From Bradyrhizobium niftali (lineage in GTDB: Bacteria; Pseudomonadota; Alphaproteobacteria; Rhizobiales; Xanthobacteraceae): a DNA stretch of 64,000 nucleotides. A program made the position numbers and the translations under genes. Location of the stretch: positions 1 to 64,000 of the forward strand of contig NZ_SPQT01000033.1 of the NCBI RefSeq assembly GCF_004571025.1, given 5' to 3'. Below, in pieces: positions 36,850 through 45,885 of this stretch. Every line of letters begins with the position of its first letter. Within the stretch, counting starts at the first letter, position 1. Under the pieces are notes generated by a model. It did not search any database. It worked only from the letters and a program-made list of their open reading frames with translations, and was not told the origin of the DNA.

Positions 36850-38259
36850 TCACGGTATCTCGTACACCACCATCTTGTCGGCGATGCCGCGCAATGCGGC
36901 CTGCTTCTGGATCGGCTTGATCGCGCGCTGCTCCAGCACTTCCGCCACGGCCGGCGCATCCAGCACTGGCCCCGTGATGTGGATCTCCTGTGCGGTCGAC
37001 AGGCTCTGCACGCGCGCGGCGATGTTGACGGTCTGGCCGAAATAATCCTGACGCTCGTTGAGCATCACCGCGAGGCACGGCCCCTCATGGATGCCGATCT
37101 TGACGATGAGGTCAGCGGTGCCGCGCTGCTTGTTGAGCTCGTCCATCGCCGCGCGCATCCGCAGGCCCGCGACGATCGCGTGCTCGGGACGGATGAAGGT
37201 CGCCATCACGGCATCGCCGATGGTCTTCACCACCGCGCCCTTCTCGGAGGAGATGATCTCGAGCAGCGCATGGAAATGCGCGCGCACGAGATCGAAGGCG
37301 GCGAGATCGCCCACCCGCTCGTAGAGCGCGGTCGATCCCTTCAGATCCGTGAACAGAAATGTCAGGGACGTGATCTGGAGCCGCTGGTCGACACTGAGAT
37401 TGTCCGCCTTGAACACATCGCGGAACGTCTGGTTCGACAACATCCGCTTGGCGGTGAGGAACGGCTTGCGCTTGCCGATGAGGTGATGAAGCGCCTCGGC
37501 CGCGATGAAGACCGACGGCAGCACACGCACGCCGGCCTGGTTCTCCAGCGACAGCCGCAGCGGGCCCGGCCGCATGGTCGTGGTGCCCGTTGGCGCCTGC
37601 ACCCTGTTGTACATGATCGCGAACTGCTGGCGATCCTTGGTCGGCTCGCCCTGCACGTCGATGAAATGAGCGGAGTGCGTCACCGGCTCGAAGATGATGA
37701 TGAAGTCGTTCGGCAGCTGCAGCGACATGGTCGCCTTCTCGCCGGCCGGCAGCTCCATCGTATCCAGCGTCACCTCGTTGGCCAGCGTCGCAAACGATTC
37801 CTTGTTGAAGTCGACGCCGGAGCTCCAGAACACCTGCTTGAAGTACTCCCACACCGGAAGCGTATCCGGGTCGTGCGCCGCGATGCGCCGGACGCGTGGA
37901 TTCACGGTGAAGGAAACCTCGACCTGGTCGTCCACGGAGGCCTTGTAGCCGCAGGCACAGAGTGCGCAGTGGTAATCGTCCGGCTTGAGCGCCTTCAGCG
38001 TCGCGTGAGCACCGAGCACGCCACCGCAGCCCGGACACAGCACGTTCCAGCCGAGATCAAACAGCCCGAGCCGCGCCGCATGCAGGAAGGCGGAGATCGC
38101 GCGCTCTTCGTCGACACCATGCTGCCTGGCGAAATCGAGGACATTGACGCGGTTGAGCTCATGATCCTCGCCGTCCTCGATGAGGCGCGCAATTTCATCG
38201 ACCGCCTTCGGATCGGCGGTCTGCTTCAGAACGGAAAACTGGGCCTGGATGTCGCTCAT
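36850..38259 (-). CDS. Class III adenylate/guanylate cyclase with N-terminal zinc-ribbon-like region
   Basis: 469 residues. An N-terminal alpha-helical segment holds CPGCGGVLGAHATLK and CALCACGY, a zinc-ribbon-like pattern (about 74-110); this architecture resembles DUF5939-cyclases. The C-terminal cyclase domain has FTDLKGST (metal Asp), VVKTIGDAVMA (Lys specifying ATP and second Asp), and GQTVNIAARV with the Asn and Arg for catalysis. It should form cAMP; the lack of a membrane helix suggests a cytoplasmic protein. It is downstream of the P450 gene on the same strand with a 50-base gap, so they may be linked. Confidence 0.88.
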   Translation of the reverse strand: MSDIQAQFSVLKQTADPKAVDEIARLIEDGEDHELNRVNVLDFARQHGVDEERAISAFLHAARLGLFDLGWNVLCPGCGGVLGAHATLKALKPDDYHCALCACGYKASVDDQVEVSFTVNPRVRRIAAHDPDTLPVWEYFKQVFWSSGVDFNKESFATLANEVTLDTMELPAGEKATMSLQLPNDFIIIFEPVTHSAHFIDVQGEPTKDRQQFAIMYNRVQAPTGTTTMRPGPLRLSLENQAGVRVLPSVFIAAEALHHLIGKRKPFLTAKRMLSNQTFRDVFKADNLSVDQRLQITSLTFLFTDLKGSTALYERVGDLAAFDLVRAHFHALLEIISSEKGAVVKTIGDAVMATFIRPEHAIVAGLRMRAAMDELNKQRGTADLIVKIGIHEGPCLAVMLNERQDYFGQTVNIAARVQSLSTAQEIHITGPVLDAPAVAEVLEQRAIKPIQKQAALRGIADKMVVYEIP

Positions 38260-38309
38260 GGCGTAACTCTATCTAGGGTCGATCACGCCATTGGCCAGGC
38301 GATTGCCTG

Positions 38310-39677
38310 TCACCGACGCGTGATGCGGAACATGGGTGAACGGTCCGGCTGGGTCGTGACGACGCCATGCGGGATCACGGGAGCCGTATCGACCAGCTCG
38401 ACGCGGAACGCACCGATCAGCCGGGCCAGCGCCAGCACGGATTCGGCTTGCGCAAACGGCGCGCCGACGCACACGCGCGGACCCGCGCCGAACGGCAAAT
38501 AAGCGAAACGGTCGGGTGCTTCAGTCGACATGAAGCGCTTTGGAACGAACGCGTCCGGCTGATCCCACAGCTTTTCGTGCCGGTGCAGCAGCCAGGGCGC
38601 GATCATGATGATGTCGCCCCTGCCGATCTCGATTCCGGCCACACTGTCCTTCTCGCGCGCGGCACGCGCGATGAGGAAGGCGGGCGGATAGAGCCGCATG
38701 GTTTCCTCGATCACCGCACGGGTGAATTTCTGGCGATCGATGTCGGCCATGCTGTCGAGATGTTCGCCGCGAGTCTCGGACGCCACCTCCTCCTGCGTAT
38801 CAGGATCGAGCGCGAGCAGATAGAGCGCCCAGAACAGCGCGGTCGCCGTGGTTTCGTGACCGGCGAGAATCATGGTCGCGACTTCGTCGATGAGCTGCGC
38901 GTCGGAAAAGCCCTTGCCCGTTTCAGGATCGCGCGCCTCGTCCATGAGGTCGAACAGGTCGCGCGGCGGCGCGCCGTCCTTTTTCCCGGCGGCGCGCCGC
39001 TCGGCGATCAGCATCGCGACGAATTCGGTCCAGCGCTTGCGGAATCGGGCGCGGGCAAAATCCATCGGGCTCGGCCAGGACACCGGCAGCAGCATGTCGA
39101 GGAAATAGGGCCGTCCCAGCCGCTCGCCATATTCCATGACGAAGTTGCGCAAGGTGGGGCCATGCCGGTCCATGCCGAACGAGAACATCGTGCGCCCGGC
39201 GATCTCGAGCGTCATGCGCTGCATGGCCTCGCGCAGATCAACGGTCTCGCCGTTGCGCGCATCCAGCTTCGCGATGGTCTCGTCGAGCACCGCCGTCATG
39301 TGCGGAACGAGATTTGCGGTGGCGCGCGGCGTGAAGGCCGGCGCGAGCGTGCGGCGCTGAAACGTCCAGGCATGACCTTCCGCAATCAGAAGGCCTTCGC
39401 CGAGCACGGGACGCAGCATGCGGATGCCGGCCGGCGTGCGCGTGTAGTTCTCGTAATTGCTGAGCAGGACATGCCGGATCGCGTCCGGACGGTTCAGGAT
39501 GAAGCTCTTATGGAGGAAGAAGCGGCCCTCGAGAACGTCCTCCTCATAGGCGCGCTGCCCCCAGGTTGCGATCATGTTCTGCCTGATCACCGCGACCCGG
39601 CCGAAGAACGACATGTCGTCCGGCGCACGCGGCGGCGTCGGAGGGACGATGGGCCGACGCACGCTGGCGATATTCAT
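38310..39677 (-). CDS. Cytochrome P450
   Basis: 455 residues from the ATG at 39677 (MNIASVRRP). I-helix AGHETT (272-277), ExxR in EETMRLYPP (E325, R328), and the heme loop FGAGPRVCVG with C403 as the thiolate ligand. A soluble bacterial P450 with no membrane anchor; it would hydroxylate a hydrophobic substrate using a ferredoxin and reductase. No redox partner genes are near. Substrate unknown. It follows the Tat-exported hydrolase gene closely (34 bases), so an operon is likely. Confidence 0.93.
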   Translation of the reverse strand: MNIASVRRPIVPPTPPRAPDDMSFFGRVAVIRQNMIATWGQRAYEEDVLEGRFFLHKSFILNRPDAIRHVLLSNYENYTRTPAGIRMLRPVLGEGLLIAEGHAWTFQRRTLAPAFTPRATANLVPHMTAVLDETIAKLDARNGETVDLREAMQRMTLEIAGRTMFSFGMDRHGPTLRNFVMEYGERLGRPYFLDMLLPVSWPSPMDFARARFRKRWTEFVAMLIAERRAAGKKDGAPPRDLFDLMDEARDPETGKGFSDAQLIDEVATMILAGHETTATALFWALYLLALDPDTQEEVASETRGEHLDSMADIDRQKFTRAVIEETMRLYPPAFLIARAAREKDSVAGIEIGRGDIIMIAPWLLHRHEKLWDQPDAFVPKRFMSTEAPDRFAYLPFGAGPRVCVGAPFAQAESVLALARLIGAFRVELVDTAPVIPHGVVTTQPDRSPMFRITRR

Positions 39678-39711
39678 GGCTCTCTCCCGCAGATGTGACG
39701 CAGGCAAATAG

Positions 39712-41082
39712 CTAGTAAGTCAGCTCGGCGACCGCAATCCTGTTCTCGGAGGCAGGCCAGAGGCGTGCCACAATCCGTTCTTCGCCGAACTGGGCCACGA
39801 TGTTACGCCCGATCTCGCTGGCCGGAAGCCGCAATGTTGCTGCCGAATCCGTGGGTACGCCCGGCTTGACGTCGGCCGGCTCCTTGCCGTCGAGCAGAAC
39901 GACATCCCGCGGCAGGCCGAAATAGCCGCGCGGACGTGACATGATCACGACAGCGCCGGCGTCCTTGTCCGCCGGCCCGAGCGGACGCGCGGCGCGCAGG
40001 TGGACGACGTCGGACGAGCGCGGAAAGGGCGAGCGATAGAAGTGCGTGGTCGGCGCATCCGGCGACGCGAGGGCGAATTCGAGCGACCAGGAGGATTCGA
40101 CCTGCGCCGGCCCCCAGCGGCCATCGGCGCCGGTCTTCGAGCTGTGCACCGCATTGCCCTTGCGCTCACCGGTATCAGGATCGACGCGGAAGATATCGAC
40201 GGTTGCGCCCGCTACTGGGCGATTGGTCGGCACGCCGCCCGGCGTTCCCGTGACGAGGCCACTCAGCCTGACGCTCGGTTCCGGCACAATCGCGATGCGC
40301 GCGGGCTCGCGGCCGGCGATGAACTTGTAGATCTCGCGGAAGGCGCGCGGGTGAAACGCCACCTCGCGATGATCGAGCGCTCCGAGCACGAGGTTGGTAG
40401 CCCCCTGCAGCTCCGGCCCCTCGGTGGTGACACCGGTCGGCGTGCCGGGCTTGCCGATGAAGCGGCCGTCGGCTTGCGCGTATTTGTCCATGCCATCGCT
40501 GCGCAAGGTGAGGAAAGCCGTGCCCGGCGTCACCTCGCTCTCGCCCCCGTTCATCCCGCGCAGGAACGCGCCGCGGCCGTTGAACTCGCTGTTGGGCTGG
40601 TCGTCGGTCGCGAACACGCCGTGATTGGGCGTGCCGCACAGGACGGCGTGGCTGACGTCGGCCGTACCGCCGTTCCTGATGACATTGCGGATCGCATAGC
40701 CTCCGCGCGAGCTGCCGACCAGCGCCACGCGAGGTGCGCCGGTGCGGCGCTTCAGCTCGGCGATGGCGGCAATGAGCTCGCGGCGCTGGTCCTCGGTCGA
40801 GGAGCGGTTGGCCTGTTCGACCTTGTCGTCGTTCCGCGCCAGGGGATCGGTGAAGTTGATCGCCAGCATGCGATCGCGCGCAACGCCATTGGATTCCATC
40901 CGCCACATCGTGGTCATCCAGAGCGCGCCGTAATCGCCATTGCCGTGGACGAACAGGATCGGCGGCACTTCGGCGCCCTGCGCCGCGGGCGCAGTTTGAG
41001 CGAAAGCGTCCATCCGGATGCTCGCAAGCGCAAAAGACAACGTGCCGGCACCCTGCAAGATCGTCCGTCGCGACAGCTTCAT
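39712..41082 (-). CDS. Tat-exported alpha/beta-hydrolase-fold protein
   Basis: 456 residues from the ATG at 41082, preceded by GGAGGAACAG; this gives a twin-arginine signal (SRRTILQGAGTLSFALASI, 4-22). The lipase-type elbow is VGSSRGGYAIRN, with FVHGNGDYGALW before it. A C-terminal half of about 200 residues (from FIAGREPARIA) has beta-sandwich character with no recognised active site and may be a carbohydrate-binding or adhesion-like module. It probably acts on an ester in the periplasm. It lies divergently from the MFS gene. Confidence 0.78.
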   Translation of the reverse strand: MKLSRRTILQGAGTLSFALASIRMDAFAQTAPAAQGAEVPPILFVHGNGDYGALWMTTMWRMESNGVARDRMLAINFTDPLARNDDKVEQANRSSTEDQRRELIAAIAELKRRTGAPRVALVGSSRGGYAIRNVIRNGGTADVSHAVLCGTPNHGVFATDDQPNSEFNGRGAFLRGMNGGESEVTPGTAFLTLRSDGMDKYAQADGRFIGKPGTPTGVTTEGPELQGATNLVLGALDHREVAFHPRAFREIYKFIAGREPARIAIVPEPSVRLSGLVTGTPGGVPTNRPVAGATVDIFRVDPDTGERKGNAVHSSKTGADGRWGPAQVESSWSLEFALASPDAPTTHFYRSPFPRSSDVVHLRAARPLGPADKDAGAVVIMSRPRGYFGLPRDVVLLDGKEPADVKPGVPTDSAATLRLPASEIGRNIVAQFGEERIVARLWPASENRIAVAELTY

Positions 41083-41218
41083 CTGTTCCTCCCCGGCAAA
41101 ACCGCCTCTTTGCACCGCTTATAGCGTCCTAAACACTGGACAGCGAAGGACTTTCGCGGGCATCACTGAATTTGCCGGAATCACCAGGACCACTTCTGCC
41201 AGCCCTTTGGAAGGGGAT

Positions 41219-42901
41219 ATGACCGAGCAGCCGAACCGTCAGAAAATCGCGGCCGACGGCATCGCCGCGCCGCTGCGGTACACCGTTTTCCGCCGCATCT
41301 GGCTCGCCAGCCTGCTCTCCAATCTCGGCCTGCTGATCCAGGGCGTGGGCGCCGCCTGGGCGATGACGCAGATGGCGGCCTCGGCCGACAAGGTGGCGCT
41401 GGTGCAGACCGCGCTGATGCTGCCGATCATGCTGATTTCGATGCCGGCCGGCGCCATCGCCGACATGTATGACCGCCGCATCGTCACCCTGGTCTCGCTC
41501 ATGATCGCGCTGACCGGCGCGACCGCGCTCACGATCCTGGCCGGGCTCAAGCTGATCACGCCGGAAACGCTGCTCGCCTTCTGCTTCGTCGTGGGCAGCG
41601 GCAACGCGCTGTTCGGCCCGGCCTGGCAATCCTCGGTCAGCGAGCAGGTGCCGCCCGAAGCATTGCCGTCGGCCGTCGCGCTGAACGGCATCAGCTACAA
41701 CATCGCGCGCAGCTTCGGTCCCGCGGTCGGCGGTGTCATCGTCGCCGCGCTCGGCGCGGTGGCGGCGTTCGCCTGCAACGCGATCCTCTATCTGCCGCTG
41801 CTGGTCGTGCTGCTGCTGTGGCGGCGCAGCACCGAGCCATCGCGACTGCCCCGGGAGAAGCTCAACCGCGCCATGGTCTCGGGCTTCCGCTACATCACCA
41901 ATTCGCCGCCGATCAAGATCGTGCTGCTGCGCACGCTGGTGATGGGCCTGATCGGCGGCGCCGTGATGGCGCTGATGCCGCTGGTCGCGCGCGACCTGCT
42001 GCATGGCGGTGCGCAGACCTACGGCATCATGCTCGGCGCCTTCGGCATGGGCGCGGTCGTCGGCGCACTCAACATCCACGAATTGCGCAAGCGCATGAGC
42101 GGCGAGTCCGCGATCCGGGCCTGCACCATCTCGATGGCCTTTGCGATGGCCGCCCTTGCCGTGAGCACAGAACCGGTGCTGACGGCGGCCGCGCTGGTGC
42201 TGGCCGGCGCGGTCTGGATGGCCGCCGTCGCGCTGTTCAATATCGGCGTGCAGCTCTCGGCACCGCGCTGGGTCGCAGGCCGGTCGCTGGCGGCGTTCCA
42301 GGCCTCGATCTCCGGCGGCATCGCGATCGGCGCCTGGGGCTGGGGCCATCTCACCGACTATGCCGGCGTCGAGGTCGCGCTTCTGGTCGCGGCAGGCCTG
42401 ATGCTGGTTTCGCCGCTGCTGGGAATCTGGCTCACCATGCCGCGCGTCGGCGCCCGCAACGAGGACGCCGAGGTGCTGGCCGATCCCGAGGTCAGGCTGT
42501 CGCTCACCGGCCGCAGCGGACCACTGGTGGTCGAGATCGAATACCGGGTCGCCCAGGAGAACGCGCGCGCCTTCCACAATGTGATGCAGGACGTGCAGCT
42601 CTCCAGGCAGCGCAACGGCGCCTATGGCTGGTCGATCGCGCGCGACATCGCCGATCCCGAATTGTGGACCGAGCGCTATCACTGCCCGACCTGGTTCGAC
42701 TATCTGCGCCAGCGCAACCGCTCGACCCTATCGGAGCGCGCGCTGCATCAGCAGGCGATCGATTTCCACGTCGGCCCCGAGCCGGTGCGCGTCCGCCGCA
42801 TGCTGGAGCGCCCGTTCGGCTCGGTGCGCTGGAAGGAAGAGACGCCGGACCGCGCAAGCGACGAGGTGCTGCCCGTCGTCGCAGCGGGGAGCAGCACGTA
42901 A
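41219..42901 (+). CDS. MFS exporter of the EntS-like MFS_3 group with C-terminal soluble domain
   Basis: 560 residues from the ATG at 41219, preceded by GGAAGGGG. About 12 helices over residues 20-420, with FRRIWLASLLSNLGLLIQG at the start and AIADMYDRRIV as a loop motif. The last 135 residues (from about 425) form a soluble alpha/beta domain; the ferredoxin-like monooxygenase-type fold seen in such exporters fits. Transporters of this type export siderophores or small molecules. It is divergent from the hydrolase/P450 genes and could export their product; this is inference. Confidence 0.85.
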   Translation: MTEQPNRQKIAADGIAAPLRYTVFRRIWLASLLSNLGLLIQGVGAAWAMTQMAASADKVALVQTALMLPIMLISMPAGAIADMYDRRIVTLVSLMIALTGATALTILAGLKLITPETLLAFCFVVGSGNALFGPAWQSSVSEQVPPEALPSAVALNGISYNIARSFGPAVGGVIVAALGAVAAFACNAILYLPLLVVLLLWRRSTEPSRLPREKLNRAMVSGFRYITNSPPIKIVLLRTLVMGLIGGAVMALMPLVARDLLHGGAQTYGIMLGAFGMGAVVGALNIHELRKRMSGESAIRACTISMAFAMAALAVSTEPVLTAAALVLAGAVWMAAVALFNIGVQLSAPRWVAGRSLAAFQASISGGIAIGAWGWGHLTDYAGVEVALLVAAGLMLVSPLLGIWLTMPRVGARNEDAEVLADPEVRLSLTGRSGPLVVEIEYRVAQENARAFHNVMQDVQLSRQRNGAYGWSIARDIADPELWTERYHCPTWFDYLRQRNRSTLSERALHQQAIDFHVGPEPVRVRRMLERPFGSVRWKEETPDRASDEVLPVVAAGSST

Positions 42902-42906
42902 CTCTC

Positions 42907-43008
42907 GTCATTCCGGGGCGCGCCGTCAGGCGCGAGCCCGGAATCCATTTCTCGGGAGATTGCCGCTCGATGGATTCCGGGTTCGCGCTTCACGCGCCCC
43001 GGAATGAC
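42907..43008. repeat. Intergenic palindromic repeat, CTCGAGATTC family, variant copy 5
   Basis: GTCATTCCGGGGCGCG and CGCGCCCCGGAATGAC are the inverted ends, but the centre reads AATCCATTTCTCGGGAGATTG and GATGGATTCCGGG instead of CTCGAGATTC. It separates the MFS gene and a small secreted protein gene that converge. Confidence 0.8.
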
Positions 43009-43010
43009 GA

Positions 43011-43226
43011 TCACTGCCCGTGATCCGTCAGCACCTTGTCGCAGCCTTTGCTCAGCCGCGTGCGATTCTGCTTGAGGCAGGCGAGCACAGCCTGGTCGCC
43101 ATTGTTCATCACGGCGCGGCAAAAGCGCGTGACGTCGCGCGCGCAGGCGTCGTGTCCGGGCTGCTGTTGCGCTGATGCGCCAGATGCGCACAGGAGAAAA
43201 GGAACGATCAAAAGAAATCTGGTCAT
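43011..43226 (-). CDS. Small secreted Cys-rich protein
   Basis: 71 residues: signal peptide (1-19, CASGASA-Q) and a mature part with four cysteines (C28, C36, C50, C62) in an alternating pattern, CARDVTRFC and CLKQNRTRLSKGC, like cysteine-rich repeat proteins. Mature residues are basic. It converges on the MFS gene through a palindromic repeat. A similar gene lies upstream. Function unknown. Confidence 0.78.
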   Translation of the reverse strand: MTRFLLIVPFLLCASGASAQQQPGHDACARDVTRFCRAVMNNGDQAVLACLKQNRTRLSKGCDKVLTDHGQ

Positions 43227-43328
43227 CGCGTAATGCCTCTTACCCGGAAGAAAGTGCGGGGGAAGCTAGTGCGACGATCCCGGAGCCGCAACGGCTTTAT
43301 TGGCAGGAGGCGTCTTCGACGCCGCGTG

Positions 43329-43349
43329 GCCCCGGCTTGACGCCGGGGC
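43329..43349. repeat. Small hairpin GCCCCGGCTTGACGCCGGGGC
   Basis: 21 bases, perfect inverted repeat with an 8-bp stem. Resembles the left arm of the repeat at 24006 and is probably a remnant of that family, lying between two small Cys-rich genes. Confidence 0.55.
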
Positions 43350-43394
43350 ACTGCACGAAGGGAGCTAACCGACGCAACGATCGCTGTGTTGCTC

Positions 43395-43703
43395 TTACTG
43401 CTTGTCCTGGGCGTCAGCGACCTTGCGTGAGGCGCCCCTGGCGAGGTCCTTGTCCATCACCGCGCGGCAGCCGGCGCTCAGGTCCGAGCGATGCTTCATC
43501 ATGCATGCGGTGATCTTCGGGATGTTGGGGATTTCCGACGAGCACAGGCGGAAGGCATCGCCGGTGCACATCTGCTGCGCTTCGGACGAGAAGGCGAAGC
43601 TCGACGTCGTCGAAACGATCGAGACGATGGCGGCCAAGCCCAGAGCGAGGCTGGTGTCGCGGATCTTGCTACTCGAGGACTTGGCGGTAAACGACGTGGT
43701 CAT
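43395..43703 (-). CDS. Small secreted Cys-rich repeat protein
   Basis: 102 residues from the ATG at 43703, with GGGAGC upstream; earlier in-frame codons extend into the divergent promoter region. Signal peptide (to about 42, SSFAFSS) and a mature part with MCTGDAFRLC and ACMMKHRSDLSAGC that has the same cysteine rhythm as the 71-residue protein. The C-terminal end is charged. It is divergent from the NodB-like deacetylase gene across about 250 bases. Function unknown; a periplasmic disulfide-rich protein. Confidence 0.78.
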   Translation of the reverse strand: MTTSFTAKSSSSKIRDTSLALGLAAIVSIVSTTSSFAFSSEAQQMCTGDAFRLCSSEIPNIPKITACMMKHRSDLSAGCRAVMDKDLARGASRKVADAQDKQ

Positions 43704-43955
43704 TTGAAGCTCCCATTGGCACCGCAGGAAGCGGGCCTGTTGTTGATGGGAACTACGATGCTCCAGCAAAACAGTTTCCACTGTGATGATGGTCACGGGC
43801 GGGCCCCAACTGTGACTTCGGTCACATTGGCACACCTCGCTGAAAATCCGGCGCAAACGCCGTCGTGTTGGTGTCACGTTAACTGTTCCTTCGCATTAAT
43901 GGCTCGTCGCGCGGGAAATTCCGCAGGTTTGGTTGCGTAATTGGAAAGAGTAGCG
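43704..43955. promoter_or_regulatory. Divergent intergenic region with likely promoters
   Basis: 252 bases with unusual A/T and GTCACATTGG-type elements (GTGACTTCGGTCAC at about 43811-43824 is an inverted repeat and a candidate operator). Upstream of both the Cys-rich gene (minus) and the deacetylase (plus). Confidence 0.4.
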
Positions 43956-45005
43956 ATGCGTAATGCGTTGGGCCTGATGCTGGCCAGTGTAGTTGCGGCG
44001 GTCGTGATTGCCGCCGGAGGTTGGTTTTATTATTCCTCGCGCGCCGATCAGGCCGCTCCCAAGACAATGGCCGCCCGTGCCGCCGATCAGTTGCCGGCAC
44101 AGGCGAAGCTCGCCGCCAGGGATGACGTCGAGACCACCGCGGCACTCGCGGGCAAGCCGGCGGCAGCCGCCCCGGCGCCAGCGCCCGCTCCGGCCATGCC
44201 GGTTCAGCAGAGATCGACCTGCGCCAATCCGAACGCCCTCGGCGTTTCCCGCGTGGTCGAGATCGACACCACCGGCGGTCCCGGCTTCGGCTTCGAGCAC
44301 TTCAAGCAGTTCGATTTCCTCACCGACAAGGAGGTCGTGCTGACCTTCGATGACGGTCCGTGGCCGGTCAACACGCCCGCGGTGCTGAAGGCGCTCGCGG
44401 ATGAATGCACCAAGGGCCTGTTCTTCTCGGTCGGCAAGCACGCGACCTACCACCCGGAGATCCTGCGCCAGGTTCTGGCCCAGGGCCACACGGTCGGCAC
44501 GCACACCTGGTCGCATGTCAACCTGAACAGCAAGAAGATGACGGAGCAACAGGTCAAGGACGAGGTCGAGAAGGGCTTTAGCGCAGTGAGGTTCGCGCTC
44601 GGCACCAACCCGGCGCCGTTCTTCCGCTTCCCGCAGCTTCAGCACAATCCGGCGATGGTGACCTATTTCGGCACCCGCAACGTCGCGATGTTCTCGACCG
44701 ACATCGATTCCTTCGACTTCAGGAAGGGCGCCACGCCGGAGAAGATCGTCGAGACCGTGATGGGCAGGCTCGACAAGCTCGGCAAGGGCATCATCCTGAT
44801 GCACGACTTCCAGAAGCACACCGGCGAAGCGATGCCGGCGCTGCTCGCGCGGCTCAAGGCCGGCGGCTACAAGATCGTGCAGATGAAGGCCAAGACCACC
44901 TTCCAGACGCTGCCGGAATATGACGAGGCGCTGCTGAAGGACCTGAAGGTGCCGACCTCGAGCGCGCGTCCGATCGGAAGCGTGGTGCAGACGGTTTCGC
45001 AGTAA
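43956..45005 (+). CDS. Polysaccharide deacetylase (NodB-homology domain)
   Basis: 349 residues from the ATG at 43956, with GGAAAGAG upstream. A membrane anchor or signal (about 5-26) and an Ala/Pro-rich linker are followed by the NodB domain: TFDDGP (130-135, metal Asp), GTHTWSH (H183, H187), RFP (224-226) and ILMHD near 280. It should remove acetyl groups from N-acetylglucosamine polymers such as peptidoglycan or an exopolysaccharide on the periplasmic side. Not a nodulation gene by context, as no nod genes are near. All catalytic positions are present. Confidence 0.9.
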   Translation: MRNALGLMLASVVAAVVIAAGGWFYYSSRADQAAPKTMAARAADQLPAQAKLAARDDVETTAALAGKPAAAAPAPAPAPAMPVQQRSTCANPNALGVSRVVEIDTTGGPGFGFEHFKQFDFLTDKEVVLTFDDGPWPVNTPAVLKALADECTKGLFFSVGKHATYHPEILRQVLAQGHTVGTHTWSHVNLNSKKMTEQQVKDEVEKGFSAVRFALGTNPAPFFRFPQLQHNPAMVTYFGTRNVAMFSTDIDSFDFRKGATPEKIVETVMGRLDKLGKGIILMHDFQKHTGEAMPALLARLKAGGYKIVQMKAKTTFQTLPEYDEALLKDLKVPTSSARPIGSVVQTVSQ

Positions 45006-45032
45006 CGCGGAAGATCAATCCGGAACGTTTGC

Positions 45033-45143
45033 GTCATGGCCGGGCTTGTCCCGGCCATCCACGTTCTTGGAGTGAAGAAGAAGACGTGGATGCCCGGGTC
45101 ATCTGGCGCGAAGACGCGCTTCGCGCTGTTGCCCGGGCATGAC
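45033..45143. repeat. Palindromic repeat, GTCATGCCCGGGC family, copy 2
   Basis: Starts GTCATGGCCGGGCTTGTCCCGGCCATCCACG and ends CGTGGATGCCCGGG..GCCCGGGCATGAC; lies after the deacetylase gene. Similar to 6708 and 51924. Confidence 0.8.
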
Positions 45144-45168
45144 GGCGAGAGTGGAGCATGCGGGCCGC

Positions 45169-45540
45169 TTACCAGTAGATGCCGTGGCGATGCAGCTCGC
45201 CGATGATGCGGCGTTCGGTCCAGCTATGCTTCGGCTTGTTGGCTTTCGCCGTGGTCTTCGGCGCAGGCTGAGTTGCGGTCGCGGCGGGCGCTGAAGTCGT
45301 CGTGGTGACGGCGGGAGCCGGTGCCGCGGCAGGGGCAGGGGCCGAGATCGCCGGCGGACGGTCGACATATTTCGGAGCTTCAGTGACGGGTGCGACTTCG
45401 CTCACCCGCGTGGCCGTGGTTGTCGCTTGTGGAGCCGAGGCCTGTTCGCTCGCCGTGGCCAGCGAGAGGCTGCGTGGGCCACCGGCCTGGGCAGATGCGG
45501 AAGCCAGGACCATGGCGGCAACCAGAATGATCTTGCGCAT
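45169..45540 (-). CDS. Small secreted Ala/Pro/Thr-rich protein
   Basis: 123 residues: signal peptide (1-19, ending AQA-G), an Ala/Pro/Thr-rich middle (about 38-95), and a basic C-terminal end (KPKHSWTERRIIGELHRHGIYW, from about 102) that looks like the only conserved part. No known domain recognised. Such proteins are common in Bradyrhizobium-like genomes. It is alone on the minus strand between the deacetylase and tRNA-Thr. Confidence 0.72.
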   Translation of the reverse strand: MRKIILVAAMVLASASAQAGGPRSLSLATASEQASAPQATTTATRVSEVAPVTEAPKYVDRPPAISAPAPAAAPAPAVTTTTSAPAATATQPAPKTTAKANKPKHSWTERRIIGELHRHGIYW

Positions 45541-45709
45541 GTGAAATCTCCCCGTGTTGGCGTGACGGGGACGCTACGCGAGAGACGCGCAGCATTATGT
45601 GATCGCAATCACGCAGGCGACCGGACGATCTTGAACCCGCGCACGCTCACGCCAGCTGGATGCATCGATGAGGACGCTTGTCTGCGACGATCGAATGAAT
45701 TCGGGGCGC

Positions 45710-45785
45710 TGGTGCCGCAAGAGGGATTCGAACCCCCGACCCCGTCATTACGAATGACGTGCTCTACCGACTGAGCTATTGCGGC
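45710..45785 (-). tRNA. tRNA-Thr (anticodon CGT), CCA encoded
   Basis: Read on the minus strand: acceptor GCCGCAA / TTGCGGC, D arm GCTC..GAGC, anticodon loop TTCGTAA (CGT), T arm GGGGG-TTCGAAT-CCCTC, and 3' ACCA encoded. All arms form with one G-U pair in the T stem. Confidence 0.96.
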
Positions 45786-45885
45786 GAACCTTGCCGGGGC
45801 CCGGGCGGTGCCGGCCCCGATACGCGCGCTCCTGATATCGGGCATGGCCCGAATTGGCAAGAACAAGCGGGATGCGAAATGCGGC

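Noticed and set aside
43956-45005. A true nodulation nodB
   Set aside because: No nod genes, nod box or N-acyltransferase are near; a membrane anchor and linker suggest a general peptidoglycan or exopolysaccharide deacetylase.
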